Positions 18,361 to 26,548 of a stretch of 33,533 nt of DNA are shown piece after piece; within the stretch, counting starts at the first letter, position 1, and the number at the start of each line of letters is the position of its first letter. The DNA is from DASPKX01 sp035627835 (GTDB lineage: Bacteria > Verrucomicrobiota > Verrucomicrobiia > Limisphaerales > SXQI01): the NCBI GenBank assembly GCA_035627835.1, contig DASPKX010000166.1, positions 1-33,533 of the forward strand. The letters run 5' to 3'. Under the pieces are notes generated by a model that was not told the origin of the DNA, did not search any database, and was given only the letters and a program-made list of their open reading frames with translations. Position numbers and translations under genes: made by a program.

Positions 18361-18403
18361 AAAAAAGGTTCAGGCCACCGAAGCTACAGGCAACGGTGGC
18401 CTG
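18361..18403 (-). terminator. Rho-independent terminator, minus strand, upstream of the esterase gene
   Basis: Perfect 10-base-pair stem CAGGCCACCG (18371-18380) with CGGTGGCCTG (18394-18403), 13-base loop. On the minus strand it is followed by AACC and a run of T (complement of 18361-18366). It would end transcripts coming from the zinc-ribbon gene. It is also the first of the five hairpins below. Confidence 0.75.
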
Positions 18404-18530
18404 ATAAGAATCGAGGAAAACCAGAGTAAACCAATAGTTTTCCTCGGCTCATTGCGCTGATTTCAGCGCAATCCTTTGCTGGGAGATCCCGATCCGCAGC
18501 AATTATCCAGACGCACCGCATTGCGTTTGG
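18371..18530. repeat. Run of five consecutive hairpins between the esterase and zinc-ribbon genes
   Basis: Within 160 bases five inverted repeats follow each other almost without gaps: H1 18371-18403 (10 bp), H2 CGAGGAAAAC/GTTTTCCTCG 18412-18446 (10 bp), H3 ATTGCGCTGA-TT-TCAGCGCAAT 18451-18472 (10 bp), H4 TTGCTG/CAGCAA 18476-18502 (6 bp), H5 CCAGACGCA/TGCGTTTGG 18507-18530 (9 bp, one G-T pair that is a G-U only on the plus strand). The stem sequences differ, so it is not a simple repeat. It may be a structured RNA, a leader, or stacked terminators; H1 alone has a T-run. Confidence 0.6.
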
Positions 18531-18544
18531 TTACAGGGTGGCTT

Positions 18545-18883
18545 TTAAGCCAAAGTCATCAGATAAAAGAAGAGCAATATCAAAAGGAACGACATTACAG
18601 AGGCGAGCCAGGCCCCTGCCGCGTTCATCGAGCGGCTTTCCCTGGGGTCATAACCGATCAGCCCAGGGTCCAGCTTCGTGGGGGCGTACCCGGTCAGGGG
18701 GCTGCCGCAAGCTGGACAGATCAAGCCGCCCTCGCAAGTGTCATGCGCCGCCCATCGACACCGGGGGCAGATCCGCCCATCGCGAGCGAAGATGATGGAT
18801 TGCTTGCAGCAGCCACACTGGAGACCGGCAATTTGCATCTGAACGATGCCAGACGCTAACATGGCGAAGTGTTTTTGTCCCAC
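18545..18883 (-). CDS. Small zinc-ribbon protein with C-terminal membrane segment
   Basis: A 112-residue protein. It has paired cysteines CGCC (about 24-27), CPRC (about 39-42), a Cys in AAHDTCEGGLICPACGSPL with CPAC (about 56-59), consistent with one or two zinc ribbons, then a linker and a C-terminal hydrophobic helix SVMSFLLILLFFYLMTLA, so it is probably tail-anchored with the zinc part in the cytoplasm. A GTG at 18883 and ATGs at 18862 and 18838 are all possible starts; the GTG has AAGG four bases upstream. It follows the TPR gene by 21 bases on the same strand. I do not recognise a named family. Confidence 0.72.
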   Translation of the reverse strand: MGQKHFAMLASGIVQMQIAGLQCGCCKQSIIFARDGRICPRCRWAAHDTCEGGLICPACGSPLTGYAPTKLDPGLIGYDPRESRSMNAAGAWLASVMSFLLILLFFYLMTLA

Positions 18884-18904
18884 TTGGCCTTGCGCTGTTT
18901 TGAT

Positions 18905-20296
18905 TCATCGCAGCTTTTCGAACGCCTCTCGTTGGCTGGGATGTCTCGTGATAAAATCCTGCCGGAGCCGCTCGGCTTCGCTGCGCCGACCTTGCTGTTC
19001 GAGGAGCCTTGATAAATGTGCGGTGGTTTCCGGGTTTTCCGGCCACAATTCGGAGCTGAGCCGATACGCTTGCTCGGCTTGCTTCGGAAATCCTCGCGCT
19101 GCGAGGAGATTGGCGGCCGCCGCCGCGTGATGAGAATAGGATTTGAATAGGCTGGGGGAGTCCTTCGGAGTCGAGGCTAGTTGCGCAGCGGCGGAGCGCT
19201 CCTTCCAATAAGCCAGTGAGTCATTGGCAACATCCTCTGTGAATGCGACGGCACCATCGGCGGTGCGCGTGTTCAGGTGCATGATCGGGCCGTTGGGAAT
19301 GCCGGTTGCATGTGTGCTTGGCAGCGGGACCGATTCTTGAAGCCCGAACGATAATTCCGGATTTTTCGCTATTAACCTTTGTAGCAGCTTCTCGTTAATA
19401 GCCATGACTGCCCCCACTCCGGAAATGTGAACATTGCCCTCGTCCAAACGGAGCTGTTCTGTTGGCTTCACACGCTTGGGTGCGGATGGATTTTGCTGAT
19501 CGTGCGCAAGTCGTTCGCGCGCGTCCGCGATGTACGCTTCGAACGCGGCGGCCGAATCCTTCTCGTCCAGGAGCGCGAGACGCCCTTCGTACTGCACCCG
19601 CATATATTCCAGGTATGTGGCGTCGGCCAACCCGTTTTGCGTAAGCACGACATGCCGCTCACCGTCACTTGTGTCGCTGAGAAGGGCAGGGATCCAACGG
19701 CCACTATCCGTGCCGCCGATGTAGATCATCCCGGGGTCGAGCGCATTCAAAATTTCGTTCCCATAGTCGAGCAACTGTTGCGCTGGCCAGAGGTGCGCCT
19801 GCTCCGCGACCCCATACGCATCGATGATGGCGGGCCAAATCCATGTCAGGGCCGGATCGCGACTTCCTGAGAATCCTGCGCTGCTATCTCCGCCATTCAG
19901 CGCTTTGAACGTTCGTTCGACTTGTTCCCAATCCCCCTTCTCCACCGCGTCAAAGAACCGATCGACATCCGCGGAGAGGGTCACGCCCTTGCGCCTCGCC
20001 AATTCGCGCGCGAACTCCCGCCGCATCGCGCCGAATCGCGCGACTTTGCTGCGCACGATTTGTTCAGCGCCTGGCGCGGTCCTGTTCGCCAAGGCGCTCA
20101 CTCTGTGGAGCGGCGAGCTTACACTGTGCTGCGTCTGCGTGACTCCATCGATAGCGACGGGCGTGCTGCGTCTTTCCTCATGGTCTCGGAGGCCTTCCGC
20201 AGATTTGGAAACGAAAAGAAACAAAATGGCGGTCAAACACCCCAGAACAGTTGCCGCGACCCATCGGCGCCAAGAGCGCTGAGCTTGATGTCCCAT
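18905..20296 (-). CDS. Membrane-anchored TPR protein of unknown function
   Basis: A 463-residue protein. Residues about 11-29 form a signal anchor (VAATVLGCLTAILFLFVSKS), the rest is outside the cytoplasm. The middle region (about 100-330) carries no motif I know, with DRFFDAVEKGDWEQVERTFK and GMIYIGGTDSGRWIPALLSD as its most recognisable stretches. The C-terminal 110 residues are TPR-like: HHAAAAANLLAARGFPKQAE, YRLSSELWPENPETTAHLSR and LLEQQGRRSEAERLRQDFIT. Similar proteins with a TPR tail are frequent in Verrucomicrobiota. It heads a two-gene run with the zinc-ribbon protein. The start at the ATG at 20296 is the longest that keeps the anchor near the N terminus. Confidence 0.82.
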   Translation of the reverse strand: MGHQAQRSWRRWVAATVLGCLTAILFLFVSKSAEGLRDHEERRSTPVAIDGVTQTQHSVSSPLHRVSALANRTAPGAEQIVRSKVARFGAMRREFARELARRKGVTLSADVDRFFDAVEKGDWEQVERTFKALNGGDSSAGFSGSRDPALTWIWPAIIDAYGVAEQAHLWPAQQLLDYGNEILNALDPGMIYIGGTDSGRWIPALLSDTSDGERHVVLTQNGLADATYLEYMRVQYEGRLALLDEKDSAAAFEAYIADARERLAHDQQNPSAPKRVKPTEQLRLDEGNVHISGVGAVMAINEKLLQRLIAKNPELSFGLQESVPLPSTHATGIPNGPIMHLNTRTADGAVAFTEDVANDSLAYWKERSAAAQLASTPKDSPSLFKSYSHHAAAAANLLAARGFPKQAEQAYRLSSELWPENPETTAHLSRLLEQQGRRSEAERLRQDFITRHPSQREAFEKLR

Positions 20297-20416
20297 TCAC
20301 ATATAAGACACCACGCATAAGTAATTTGTATGTCACGCTGCCGCGTCACGACTTGGAACAGTGTTCGCGCCAGGGCGCGAAGGCGAGACCGCGTTAGGGA
20401 GCGTCGGCCTAAGAGT

Positions 20417-20620
20417 TCAGAAGGGAGGAGGGGTGCCGTAGATGCGCTCGAAGAGTTGGCGCTTCAACTCGTCAGGGGGCGGGTCTTTGGGAAGGGATGC
20501 AAGAACCATTTGGCGGGCGGCGTCGAACATTCTGGAGCCCATGATGAAACGCTGTTCGCCAGAAAGGCTCATCAGTTTGGCTCGCACCATTTCGGCAATT
20601 TCTGGGGGTGTGTCAGTCAT
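20417..20620 (-). CDS. Small conserved protein, 67 residues, function unknown
   Basis: Starts at the ATG at 20620, chosen because GGGAGGA lies eight bases upstream; the frame extends 13 codons further but without a ribosome-binding site. The product MTDTPPEIAEMVRAKLMSLS goes on to GEQRFIMGSRMFDAARQMVL and ends FERIYGTPPPF. The pattern (R.KLM.LSG..R..MGS.MFD.AR..VLASLP...LF.R.YG) is one I associate with short hypothetical proteins in several phyla, but no function is known. It is wholly soluble. The gene stands alone, 120 bases from the TPR gene. Confidence 0.72.
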   Translation of the reverse strand: MTDTPPEIAEMVRAKLMSLSGEQRFIMGSRMFDAARQMVLASLPKDPPPDELKRQLFERIYGTPPPF

Positions 20621-20771
20621 GCGAGAGTTCCTCCCATAGGTTATGCACCCCCAAGTCATGTGTCCACCGCTGGATGTAGACCCGATCGCACCCGGTTAAG
20701 ATCAGGTTTTTAACATCCCGCAGTTGAACCTCGGAGCGCGAGTCGCGCGCCCAGAAGAGCTTTGAAAGAAA

Positions 20772-20796
20772 ATGCCTGTCTCTAGCTAGACGGCAT
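20772..20796. other. Isolated hairpin upstream of the CNNM/CorC gene
   Basis: ATGCC(T)GTCT (20772-20781) pairs with AGACGGCAT (20788-20796) around CTAGCT, one bulged T. It lies about 70 bases before the start at 20869, so it would be in the 5' leader if transcription starts further upstream. No T-run follows. The rest of the 20660-20868 spacer shows nothing else I can name. Confidence 0.3.
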
Positions 20797-20868
20797 TCAA
20801 CAACTCTTTCCGGGCGTGCGGATAAAGCTCGCTCCTGTTGGAGCGCTGCGTAGCCTAGTGGCGGAGGT

Positions 20869-22196
20869 ATGAATCAGGTTCTGTTCGAGATTGGGATAAT
20901 TCTCATCCTGCTCGCGGCCAATGGCGTGTTTGCGATGGCGGAGATCGCGGTGGTGTCGGCGAAGCGCGGTAGGCTGCGTGTGTTGGCAGATCAAGGGCGT
21001 CCCAGTGCGCGAGCGGCGCTCGATTTAGCGGAGTCACCAAACCGTTTTCTTTCCACAGTGCAGGTGGGCATCACGCTAGTCGGGATTTTTGCCGGTGCGT
21101 TTGGCGGGGCTAGACTTGCCTCGAAATTGGCTGAGCCTATCGCGACAGTGGAGTTTTTAGCTCCGTACTCGGAGCGAATCGCGTTCGTTGTTGTGGTGGG
21201 CGTGATTACCTATTTCTCGCTCGTGCTCGGCGAGTTGGTCCCCAAACGCGTTGGGCTGCGGGATCCGGAAGGAATCGCGATGAAAGTGGCGCTCCCGATG
21301 AATTGGCTTTCCAGGCTCGCGTCGCCATTGGTGGACTTCCTCTCGGCGTCCACGGATGCATTGCTGCGGCTGATTGGTTTTCGGCCGAAGCAGGAAGCAG
21401 CGGTGTCAGAGGAGGAGGTTCGCATCTTGATGCAGGAGGGTGTGCGCGCCGGGCGTTCCATAACGTGGAAAGCAACATTGTGCATAACGCGCTGGAGCTG
21501 GATGAGCTGGAGGTGCGCGAAATTATGACGCCACGACCGAAGGTCATTTGGCTGAACGTGAACGATCCCCATGAGCAAATCTGGCATAAGATCGTCGTCA
21601 GCAACCATTCGTACTTCCCTGTATACGAGCAGAATCGGGATCAAGTCGCGGGGATCGTCTCGGTAAAATCAATTTACGCGCATTTAGCGGCGGGCATTCC
21701 TATCCGATTGAAGGATCTGATTGTTCCCCCCCTCGTTGTCCCATCAACGCAGAAGGTCCTGCAGCTCGTTGAATTGTTTAAGAAGTCAGGACGGCATATA
21801 GCTCTGGTGACCGACGAATTTGGAAACATCATCGGGCTTCTCACCATGAACGATGTGATGGAAGCGATTGTGGGAGAGTTTGCACCCCAGGATGCCCGCA
21901 GCCGGCCCGAGGCCAAGAGCCGCGCGGACGGAACCTGGCTGATTGATGGATTGCTCGACCTGGAATCTGTTCGCGAGGCTTTGCCCGGTTTCAAGGCCGA
22001 GCCAGGCGACGCGGATGTGCAAACGCTCGCAGGGTTCATGATGAAACGCTTCGGCCACGTTCCAGTGGAGGGAGAAAAACTCGAAGCCTATGGATACACT
22101 CTGGAAATCCTGGATATGGACCGGCACCGGATCGACAAGGTATTGGCGATACAGAAGCCGGAGGCGAGCCCATCCCCCGAAAGAGTCGGCGAATAG
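20869..22196 (+). pseudogene. CNNM/CorC-type membrane protein (DUF21-CBS-CorC), broken by a one-base frameshift
   Basis: Hemolysin C/CorC-like family, thought to act in divalent-cation transport or its control. The first frame (20869-21528) encodes the DUF21 membrane domain: ILLAANGVFAMAEIAVVSAK, STVQVGITLVGIFAGAFGG and VVVGVITYFSLVLGELVPKR. The rest is in the next frame (codons in phase from 21453 to 22196): two CBS domains (EIMTPRPKVIWLNVNDPHEQ, ALVTDEFGNIIGLLTMNDVM) and the C-terminal transporter-associated domain. At 21450-21453 the reading passes from VRAG in frame 1 to AFHNVESNIVHNALELDELE in frame 2; one missing G in the GGG run (21451-21453) restores a single protein of about 442 residues. 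It may be a real mutation or a homopolymer sequencing error. It ends one base from the convergent hydrolase gene. Confidence 0.9.
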
Positions 22197-22197
22197 T

Positions 22198-23361
22198 TCA
22201 ATTTCGAGTATTCACGCCACCTTGGAAGACTTTGATTACGCTTTCCAAAAGAGGGTCTGTCTGAGCTTCGTGTTGTCCGACTGAGATCCCGATTGCTAAA
22301 TTCAAACTTGGGGCGAAGGCAGCCGATGTTCCCCAATATCCATTGTGCAAGTAGACCTTAATGCCTGCAATCTCTTTGACGGCGATGCCCATTCTGTAGT
22401 GGCTCGTCTTTTCGCCTTTTGGTGCGCTCACCATGATCTCCAGGGTTTCGGGCCTTGTAAACACTTTGCCCCCAAAAAGCCCCTGCATGAATCTAGCCAT
22501 GTCACCGACTGTTGAGACAAGGCCGCCCCCGCCATAGAGATCAATGGAGGGATCAATGTTATAAATGTCGCGCTTACCTTCAAATTGATGGGCTCGCGGG
22601 AGCAGCGCTCTGGGCTCTGGTTCGATGCTCTCATGCCATGTGGAGTGCATGTTCAAGCGTGAGTAACCGATCAGCTGCCGAAGGGCGGCGCCAAGGGATG
22701 TTCCGGTTCGCCGCTCCATTATTTCGCCGAGCAAAATGTAGCCCGTGTCAGAGTAATGATACCCTGCGCCTGGAGCGAACAACGGCTGGCCTGCCTCGAC
22801 CGCGTATGTGAGCTGCTCAGCCCGAGTCCAGCGACGTTGCGGGTTCTCGGCAGCGAGCTGCATAAATGTTTGGTTCTCGTAATAATCCACCAGACCAGCT
22901 CTGTGCGTGAGAAGATGGCGCACCGTCATGCGAGCTGTTCGATAGTTTCCTTTCCTCAGCGTGGTGAGGGAATCCGTGCTCAGATAATGATCAACGGAGC
23001 GATCCAGGTGCATTCTGCGTTGCTCTACCAGTCGGAGAACGGCGGCAGCCACGAAGGTCTTCGTCACGCTCGCAATCCTGATGGGGTGTTCCGCCGTCAG
23101 AGGCGTTTTATTTTGTGGATCCGCGAAACCCACAGCTCCCGCCCAAGTGAAATGATGGCGATGCTGGTCCACAAATACAGCCACGCCAGGAATCGTTGCA
23201 TTATTCGCGGCGAATTCTCTGATAACTTGGTCCAGCTGGCTTTGAATGCTGGAGTTCGCGAGTTCACTCGCCAGATGCAGGGTGGCAGAAGGCTTCTCGG
23301 AAGCTTGAGCTTGCAGGCAAACCACCAGCACACAAATCAAAGCGATGAACAGATGCTTCAT
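22198..23361 (-). CDS. Secreted serine beta-lactamase-like hydrolase (class C/D-Ala-D-Ala peptidase fold)
   Basis: A 387-residue exported penicillin-binding-type hydrolase, possibly an esterase or DD-peptidase rather than a resistance enzyme. The signal peptide is KHLFIALICVLVVCLQAQA. The catalytic motifs are SVTK (Ser98 and Lys101 in IRIASVTKTFVAAAVLRL), YSD (Tyr203 in GYHYSDTGYILLGEIMERR) and HNG (LHNGYWGTSAAFAPS near 355). Also typical are RHLLTHRAGLVDYY and GGGGLVSTVGDMARFMQGLF. The frame is open to 23970, but that extension crosses a possible mobile element and is not protein-like. An alternative ATG at 23442 has AAGGAG 12 bases upstream and would add 27 residues before the signal peptide, so the start is not certain. 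Confidence 0.88.
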   Translation of the reverse strand: MKHLFIALICVLVVCLQAQASEKPSATLHLASELANSSIQSQLDQVIREFAANNATIPGVAVFVDQHRHHFTWAGAVGFADPQNKTPLTAEHPIRIASVTKTFVAAAVLRLVEQRRMHLDRSVDHYLSTDSLTTLRKGNYRTARMTVRHLLTHRAGLVDYYENQTFMQLAAENPQRRWTRAEQLTYAVEAGQPLFAPGAGYHYSDTGYILLGEIMERRTGTSLGAALRQLIGYSRLNMHSTWHESIEPEPRALLPRAHQFEGKRDIYNIDPSIDLYGGGGLVSTVGDMARFMQGLFGGKVFTRPETLEIMVSAPKGEKTSHYRMGIAVKEIAGIKVYLHNGYWGTSAAFAPSLNLAIGISVGQHEAQTDPLLESVIKVFQGGVNTRN

Positions 23362-23819
23362 GCGCCAAGCGCCGCCGAGAGCGGCCTGTGCCGCCGTCGC
23401 GCCTGAATGCATGCGTGGCGTGAGCAATGGAGCTGATTTCATGAGGGAGTCCGGCTCCTTAGATACTGCCCGACGCTTCAGGTGAGAACCAAAAAGTGGC
23501 CTCGGAAACATTGCCCTCCGATCGAACAACAAAGCGTGAGTTCGGAAGGTTAGCGCGCGCACTCGTTCGCAGAAGGAGTGCGGCCTTGCTTTGCCTGTGA
23601 ATGGAGGATGCCTTCCGTGCTGCGAACCCTTAATGAATACTCTAGAAGCCGTCTCACAAAGTACCCAAGCAGCGTCTTGCGGGTCTTTTGGCCGGATGCT
23701 TCGTTGCTCCTCAGTCGCAGATCCATGCGGATATGCTCCTTCGTCGCGCCTCGCCTCCGACCAAAATCCCGCGCAATCCACTTGCTGATTATTTATGAGG
23801 CGGCTTCTAGAATGGGGTC
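23362..23819. other. Spacer of about 450 bases between divergent hydrolase and AraC genes
   Basis: Should hold the promoters of both flanking genes; no convincing promoter pair is visible. The minus strand is open across it as an extension of the hydrolase frame, with Arg- and Ser-rich, low-plausibility sequence. The part at 23641-23811 is bounded by inverted repeats and described separately. Confidence 0.5.
23641..23811. repeat. Possible MITE-like element: 171 bases bounded by 16-base inverted repeats
   Basis: TCTAGAAGCCGTCTCA at 23641-23656 is matched in reverse complement by TGAGGCGGCTTCTAGA at 23796-23811, 15 of 16 positions identical. The interior is 139 bases with no plus-strand gene; the minus strand is open throughout. 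No target-site duplication is obvious at the ends. The size, terminal repeats and position just before a GTG start (23820) suggest a non-autonomous insertion. Confidence 0.45.
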
Positions 23820-24722
23820 GTGAGCAGACCGGAACGGAGCACCGCCGCCGCCTTTCCTCGTTACCTTTCTGGTGAGGTGATCGCTGATAGCGTTTCACTC
23901 CAATGGTCCGGGCTCTACGCACGCCTCTGGAAGCTCCCGCGAGTGGTGGATCGGTTGCTTGTGCCCGCAACTCCAGAGCCGCACATCTCCTGCACTCTTC
24001 GCGGCGTGGCAGAATTCCAGGAACGTGATGTCGGTGGCGCGTGGGTCACACGACAAATCCGTCCCGGAGACTTATTCGTTACCCGCTCGCCGACACCTTA
24101 TGAAGTGCGCTTCGAGTCACCGCCAGGGCAGGCCCTTGAAAACCTTTCGCTTCACATTGCTGTTGAGCCCTTTCGCGCCGCGTCGGAGGCGCGCTACCCT
24201 GGTTCCGCAGCGAACGTGGAAGTGGTCGATTACTTCGGACGTGATGAGATCCTGCACCCGATCTGCGTGGCTTGCGCAGAGCTTCTGAAAGCCCGGGTCC
24301 CGGGCAAGTCGGCCCGGGTGATCGCGCTCACTCAGCTGATGGCCGCTCACATTGTTGAGCAATATACCAGATCGGCGCAGGCGCCGGCTTTGAAGGGCGG
24401 GCTGCCAATTCGGCAACTCCGCAAAGTGGAGGATTACATTGCTGAGCATCTTTCCCAGGAAGTGTCGGTGGAGAGCCTTGCTGAGCTTGTCGAACTAAGT
24501 TCGTCCCACTTTGCTCATGTCTTCAAAGAAACCACCGGCATGACGCCTTTGCAGTTCGTCACTCGACAACGCATCACGCGGGCTCAGCAGTTGATCCGCG
24601 AAACTTCTCGCAGCCTTATAGATGTGGGACTGGAAGTTGGCTATTCCAGCCCGAGCCATTTTGCACAGGTGTTCCGGCGTGTGGTCGGCGTGACGCCGAC
24701 GGAGTTTCGCTGCTCTCTTTGA
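23820..24722 (+). CDS. AraC family transcriptional regulator
   Basis: A 300-residue DNA-binding regulator. The N-terminal half (about 15-185) is a ligand-sensing cupin-like domain (YARLWKLPRVVDRLLVPATP, IRPGDLFVTRSPTPYEVRF). The C-terminal 100 residues hold the two AraC helix-turn-helix motifs: VESLAELVELSSSHFAHVFK, then TGMTPLQFVTRQRITRAQQL, and IDVGLEVGYSSPSHFAQVFR with RRVVGVTPTEFR. The start is a GTG at 23820. It is followed 73 bases downstream on the same strand by an alpha/beta hydrolase; AraC regulators often sit beside the gene they control. The divergent beta-lactamase-like gene is another candidate target. Confidence 0.93.
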   Translation: MSRPERSTAAAFPRYLSGEVIADSVSLQWSGLYARLWKLPRVVDRLLVPATPEPHISCTLRGVAEFQERDVGGAWVTRQIRPGDLFVTRSPTPYEVRFESPPGQALENLSLHIAVEPFRAASEARYPGSAANVEVVDYFGRDEILHPICVACAELLKARVPGKSARVIALTQLMAAHIVEQYTRSAQAPALKGGLPIRQLRKVEDYIAEHLSQEVSVESLAELVELSSSHFAHVFKETTGMTPLQFVTRQRITRAQQLIRETSRSLIDVGLEVGYSSPSHFAQVFRRVVGVTPTEFRCSL

Positions 24723-24795
24723 TTGCCGCAGGATTGCGACAGGGACCGGAGGATCACAAGAGAACGCGGGGCGTACTGCGCGGATAGTGTCGGTA

Positions 24796-25842
24796 ATGAC
24801 AACGAACACTATTCGCACCCGAACTCAAAAAGTTGTTGCAGGTTTGACTCTGGCTGCAGCAATTGCATCACCCGGAACCACTCGAGCTGATGAGTCGGCC
24901 TGGGATAAGACTTTCCAGAAGAGCGAGCAGGTGGAGCATCGGAAGGTCACGTTTAAGAACCGATACGGCATCACTCTCGCCGCTGACGTCTATCAACCGA
25001 AGAACACCACCGGGAAGCTCGCCGCAATCGCCATTAGCGGCCCATTCGGCGCTGTCAAAGAGCAGGCGTCTGGGCTTTATGCACAGACAATGGCGGAACG
25101 TGGGTTCATCACGCTCGCTTTCGATCCGTCCTACACAGGGGAAAGCGGTGGCGAGCCGCGTCATGTGGCTTCGCCAGACATCAACACCGAGGATTTTAGC
25201 GCCGCGGTGGATTATCTCGGTTTGCAACCCTCGGTTGACCGGGAGCGCATCGGCATTATCGGAATTTGCGGATGGGGCGGGATGGCCCTGAGCGCCGCTG
25301 CTGTGGACAAGCGTATTAAGGCCGTGGCGACCAGCACCATGTATGACATGTCTCGGCTGATGTCCAAAGGGTATAACGACAAGATGACTCGGGCTGAACG
25401 CACAAAGGCGCTGGAGCAACTGAGCCAACAGCGATGGATGGACGCGGAGAAGGGGAAGCCCGAGCTTGGCCCGACGCACAATGAGCTGAAAGGCGGCGAG
25501 CCCCGGTTCATGGTGGAATATGCTGATTACTACAAGAAGCGGGAGCGAGGCTTTCACCCAAGAGCTATTAACTCGAACAGTTCATGGACGCTTACCAATC
25601 CGCTCTCATTCATGAACCTGCCGCTCTTGACTTACGTCGCTGAAATATCACCCCGGCCTCTGCTGTTGATCCATGGCGAAAACGCTCACTCGCGGTACTT
25701 CAGCCAAACTGCTTATGAAGCCGCAGCTGAACCGAAGGAACTGGTGATTATCAAAGGTGCAAACCATGTTGATCTTTATGATCAGGTGGACGTAATTCCC
25801 TTTGCCAAGCTGGCAGAATTTTTCGCCAAGAATCTGAAGTAA
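24796..25842 (+). CDS. Exported alpha/beta hydrolase with a cysteine at the nucleophile elbow
   Basis: Alpha/beta hydrolase of the dienelactone-hydrolase/YcjY-like group, about 348 residues from the ATG at 24796 (an in-frame GTG at 24787 is possible). The N terminus KVVAGLTLAAAIASPGTTRA looks like a signal peptide ending near ADES. Typical core: VTFKNRYGITLAADVYQP, then FITLAFDPSYTGESGGEPRH, the elbow IGIIGICGWGGMALSAAAVD with Cys about 158 as nucleophile, LLLIHGENAHSRYFS with the acidic residue nearby and IIKGANHVDLYDQ with the catalytic His. Substrate unknown. It lies after the AraC regulator and ends at a strong terminator. Confidence 0.88.
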   Translation: MTTNTIRTRTQKVVAGLTLAAAIASPGTTRADESAWDKTFQKSEQVEHRKVTFKNRYGITLAADVYQPKNTTGKLAAIAISGPFGAVKEQASGLYAQTMAERGFITLAFDPSYTGESGGEPRHVASPDINTEDFSAAVDYLGLQPSVDRERIGIIGICGWGGMALSAAAVDKRIKAVATSTMYDMSRLMSKGYNDKMTRAERTKALEQLSQQRWMDAEKGKPELGPTHNELKGGEPRFMVEYADYYKKRERGFHPRAINSNSSWTLTNPLSFMNLPLLTYVAEISPRPLLLIHGENAHSRYFSQTAYEAAAEPKELVIIKGANHVDLYDQVDVIPFAKLAEFFAKNLK

Positions 25843-25850
25843 TCACCTGG

Positions 25851-25893
25851 TCGCGCGCCCGTGTAATCATTGGCGCGCGATCTTTTAATTTTT
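25851..25893 (+). terminator. Rho-independent terminator of the alpha/beta hydrolase gene
   Basis: Perfect 9-base-pair stem TCGCGCGCC (25851-25859) with GGCGCGCGA (25872-25880), 12-base loop, followed by TCTTTTAATTTTT (25881-25893). It begins eight bases after the hydrolase stop and isolates that gene from the acetyltransferase. Confidence 0.87.
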
Positions 25894-25901
25894 CGAATAC
25901 C

Positions 25902-26465
25902 ATGAACAGCACAGCAGATATTTTTCTCCGGCTTAAAAACGGCCAGACTGTTCCATTTGACGATCCCGACTACTTCAAGCTTCGCGAGGCCGCTTTTGCC
26001 ACGAGGAAATTGCTTTTGAAACTCAACCAGTCCGCAGACGTGCAGGAAATTCGCATGTTGCTCAGCGAGATCATCGGAAGAGAAATTGATCAAGGGACGA
26101 CCGTCTTTCCTCCTTTTTACGTAAATTACGGGAAGCACACGACCATCGGAAAAAACGTCTTTATCAACTTTGATTGCGTCTTTCTGGACCTTGGAGGAAT
26201 CACGATAGAAGACGGGGTTTTCATAGCCCCGAAGGTCAGCCTGCTGACAGAAGGTCACCCGCTTGATCCGCGCCAGAGACATTCCCTGACGGTCGCCCCC
26301 ATTATGATCAAAAGGAACGCTTGGATTGGAGCCAATGCGACGATAACGCAAGGAGTCACGATTGGGGAAAATGCGGTTGTAGCGGCAGGCGCTGTCGTCA
26401 CAAAGCATGTGCCGGACAATCGGGTGGTGGGAGGAATCCCGGCCAAGATTATCAAAAGCGTCTGA
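25902..26465 (+). CDS. Hexapeptide-repeat O-acetyltransferase (maltose/galactoside acetyltransferase-like)
   Basis: A 187-residue cytoplasmic trimeric left-handed beta-helix enzyme of the LacA/Maa/NodL family, transferring acetyl from acetyl-CoA to a sugar hydroxyl. The N-terminal helical part (RKLLLKLNQSADVQEIRMLL, about 36-55) is typical. Then the helix repeats: FYVNYGKHTTIGKNVFINFD, IEDGVFIAPKVSLLTEGHPL with the catalytic His in EGHP, and NAWIGANATITQGVTIGENA followed by VVAAGAVVTKHVPDNRVVGG and IPAK, the acetyl-CoA pocket. The acceptor sugar cannot be read. It starts eight bases after the terminator of the preceding gene, so it needs its own promoter, perhaps within that gene's 3' end. 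Confidence 0.93.
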   Translation: MNSTADIFLRLKNGQTVPFDDPDYFKLREAAFATRKLLLKLNQSADVQEIRMLLSEIIGREIDQGTTVFPPFYVNYGKHTTIGKNVFINFDCVFLDLGGITIEDGVFIAPKVSLLTEGHPLDPRQRHSLTVAPIMIKRNAWIGANATITQGVTIGENAVVAAGAVVTKHVPDNRVVGGIPAKIIKSV

Positions 26466-26548
26466 AGCCGAACGCACCACGCAGCATTTAGCTTTCGTAT
26501 TGCCTTCCGACGCGCGCGTTCGCTAGAAATCACCGCCTGTCGGATACC

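Noticed and set aside
20364..20381. TTCGCGCC-AG-GGCGCGAA palindrome as a terminator
   Set aside because: It has no T-run on either strand and a two-base loop, so I do not call it a terminator.
23362..23970. 590-residue version of the beta-lactamase-like protein
   Set aside because: The 200-residue extension precedes a clean signal peptide, crosses an inverted-repeat element and overlaps the AraC gene; the shorter start fits the family.
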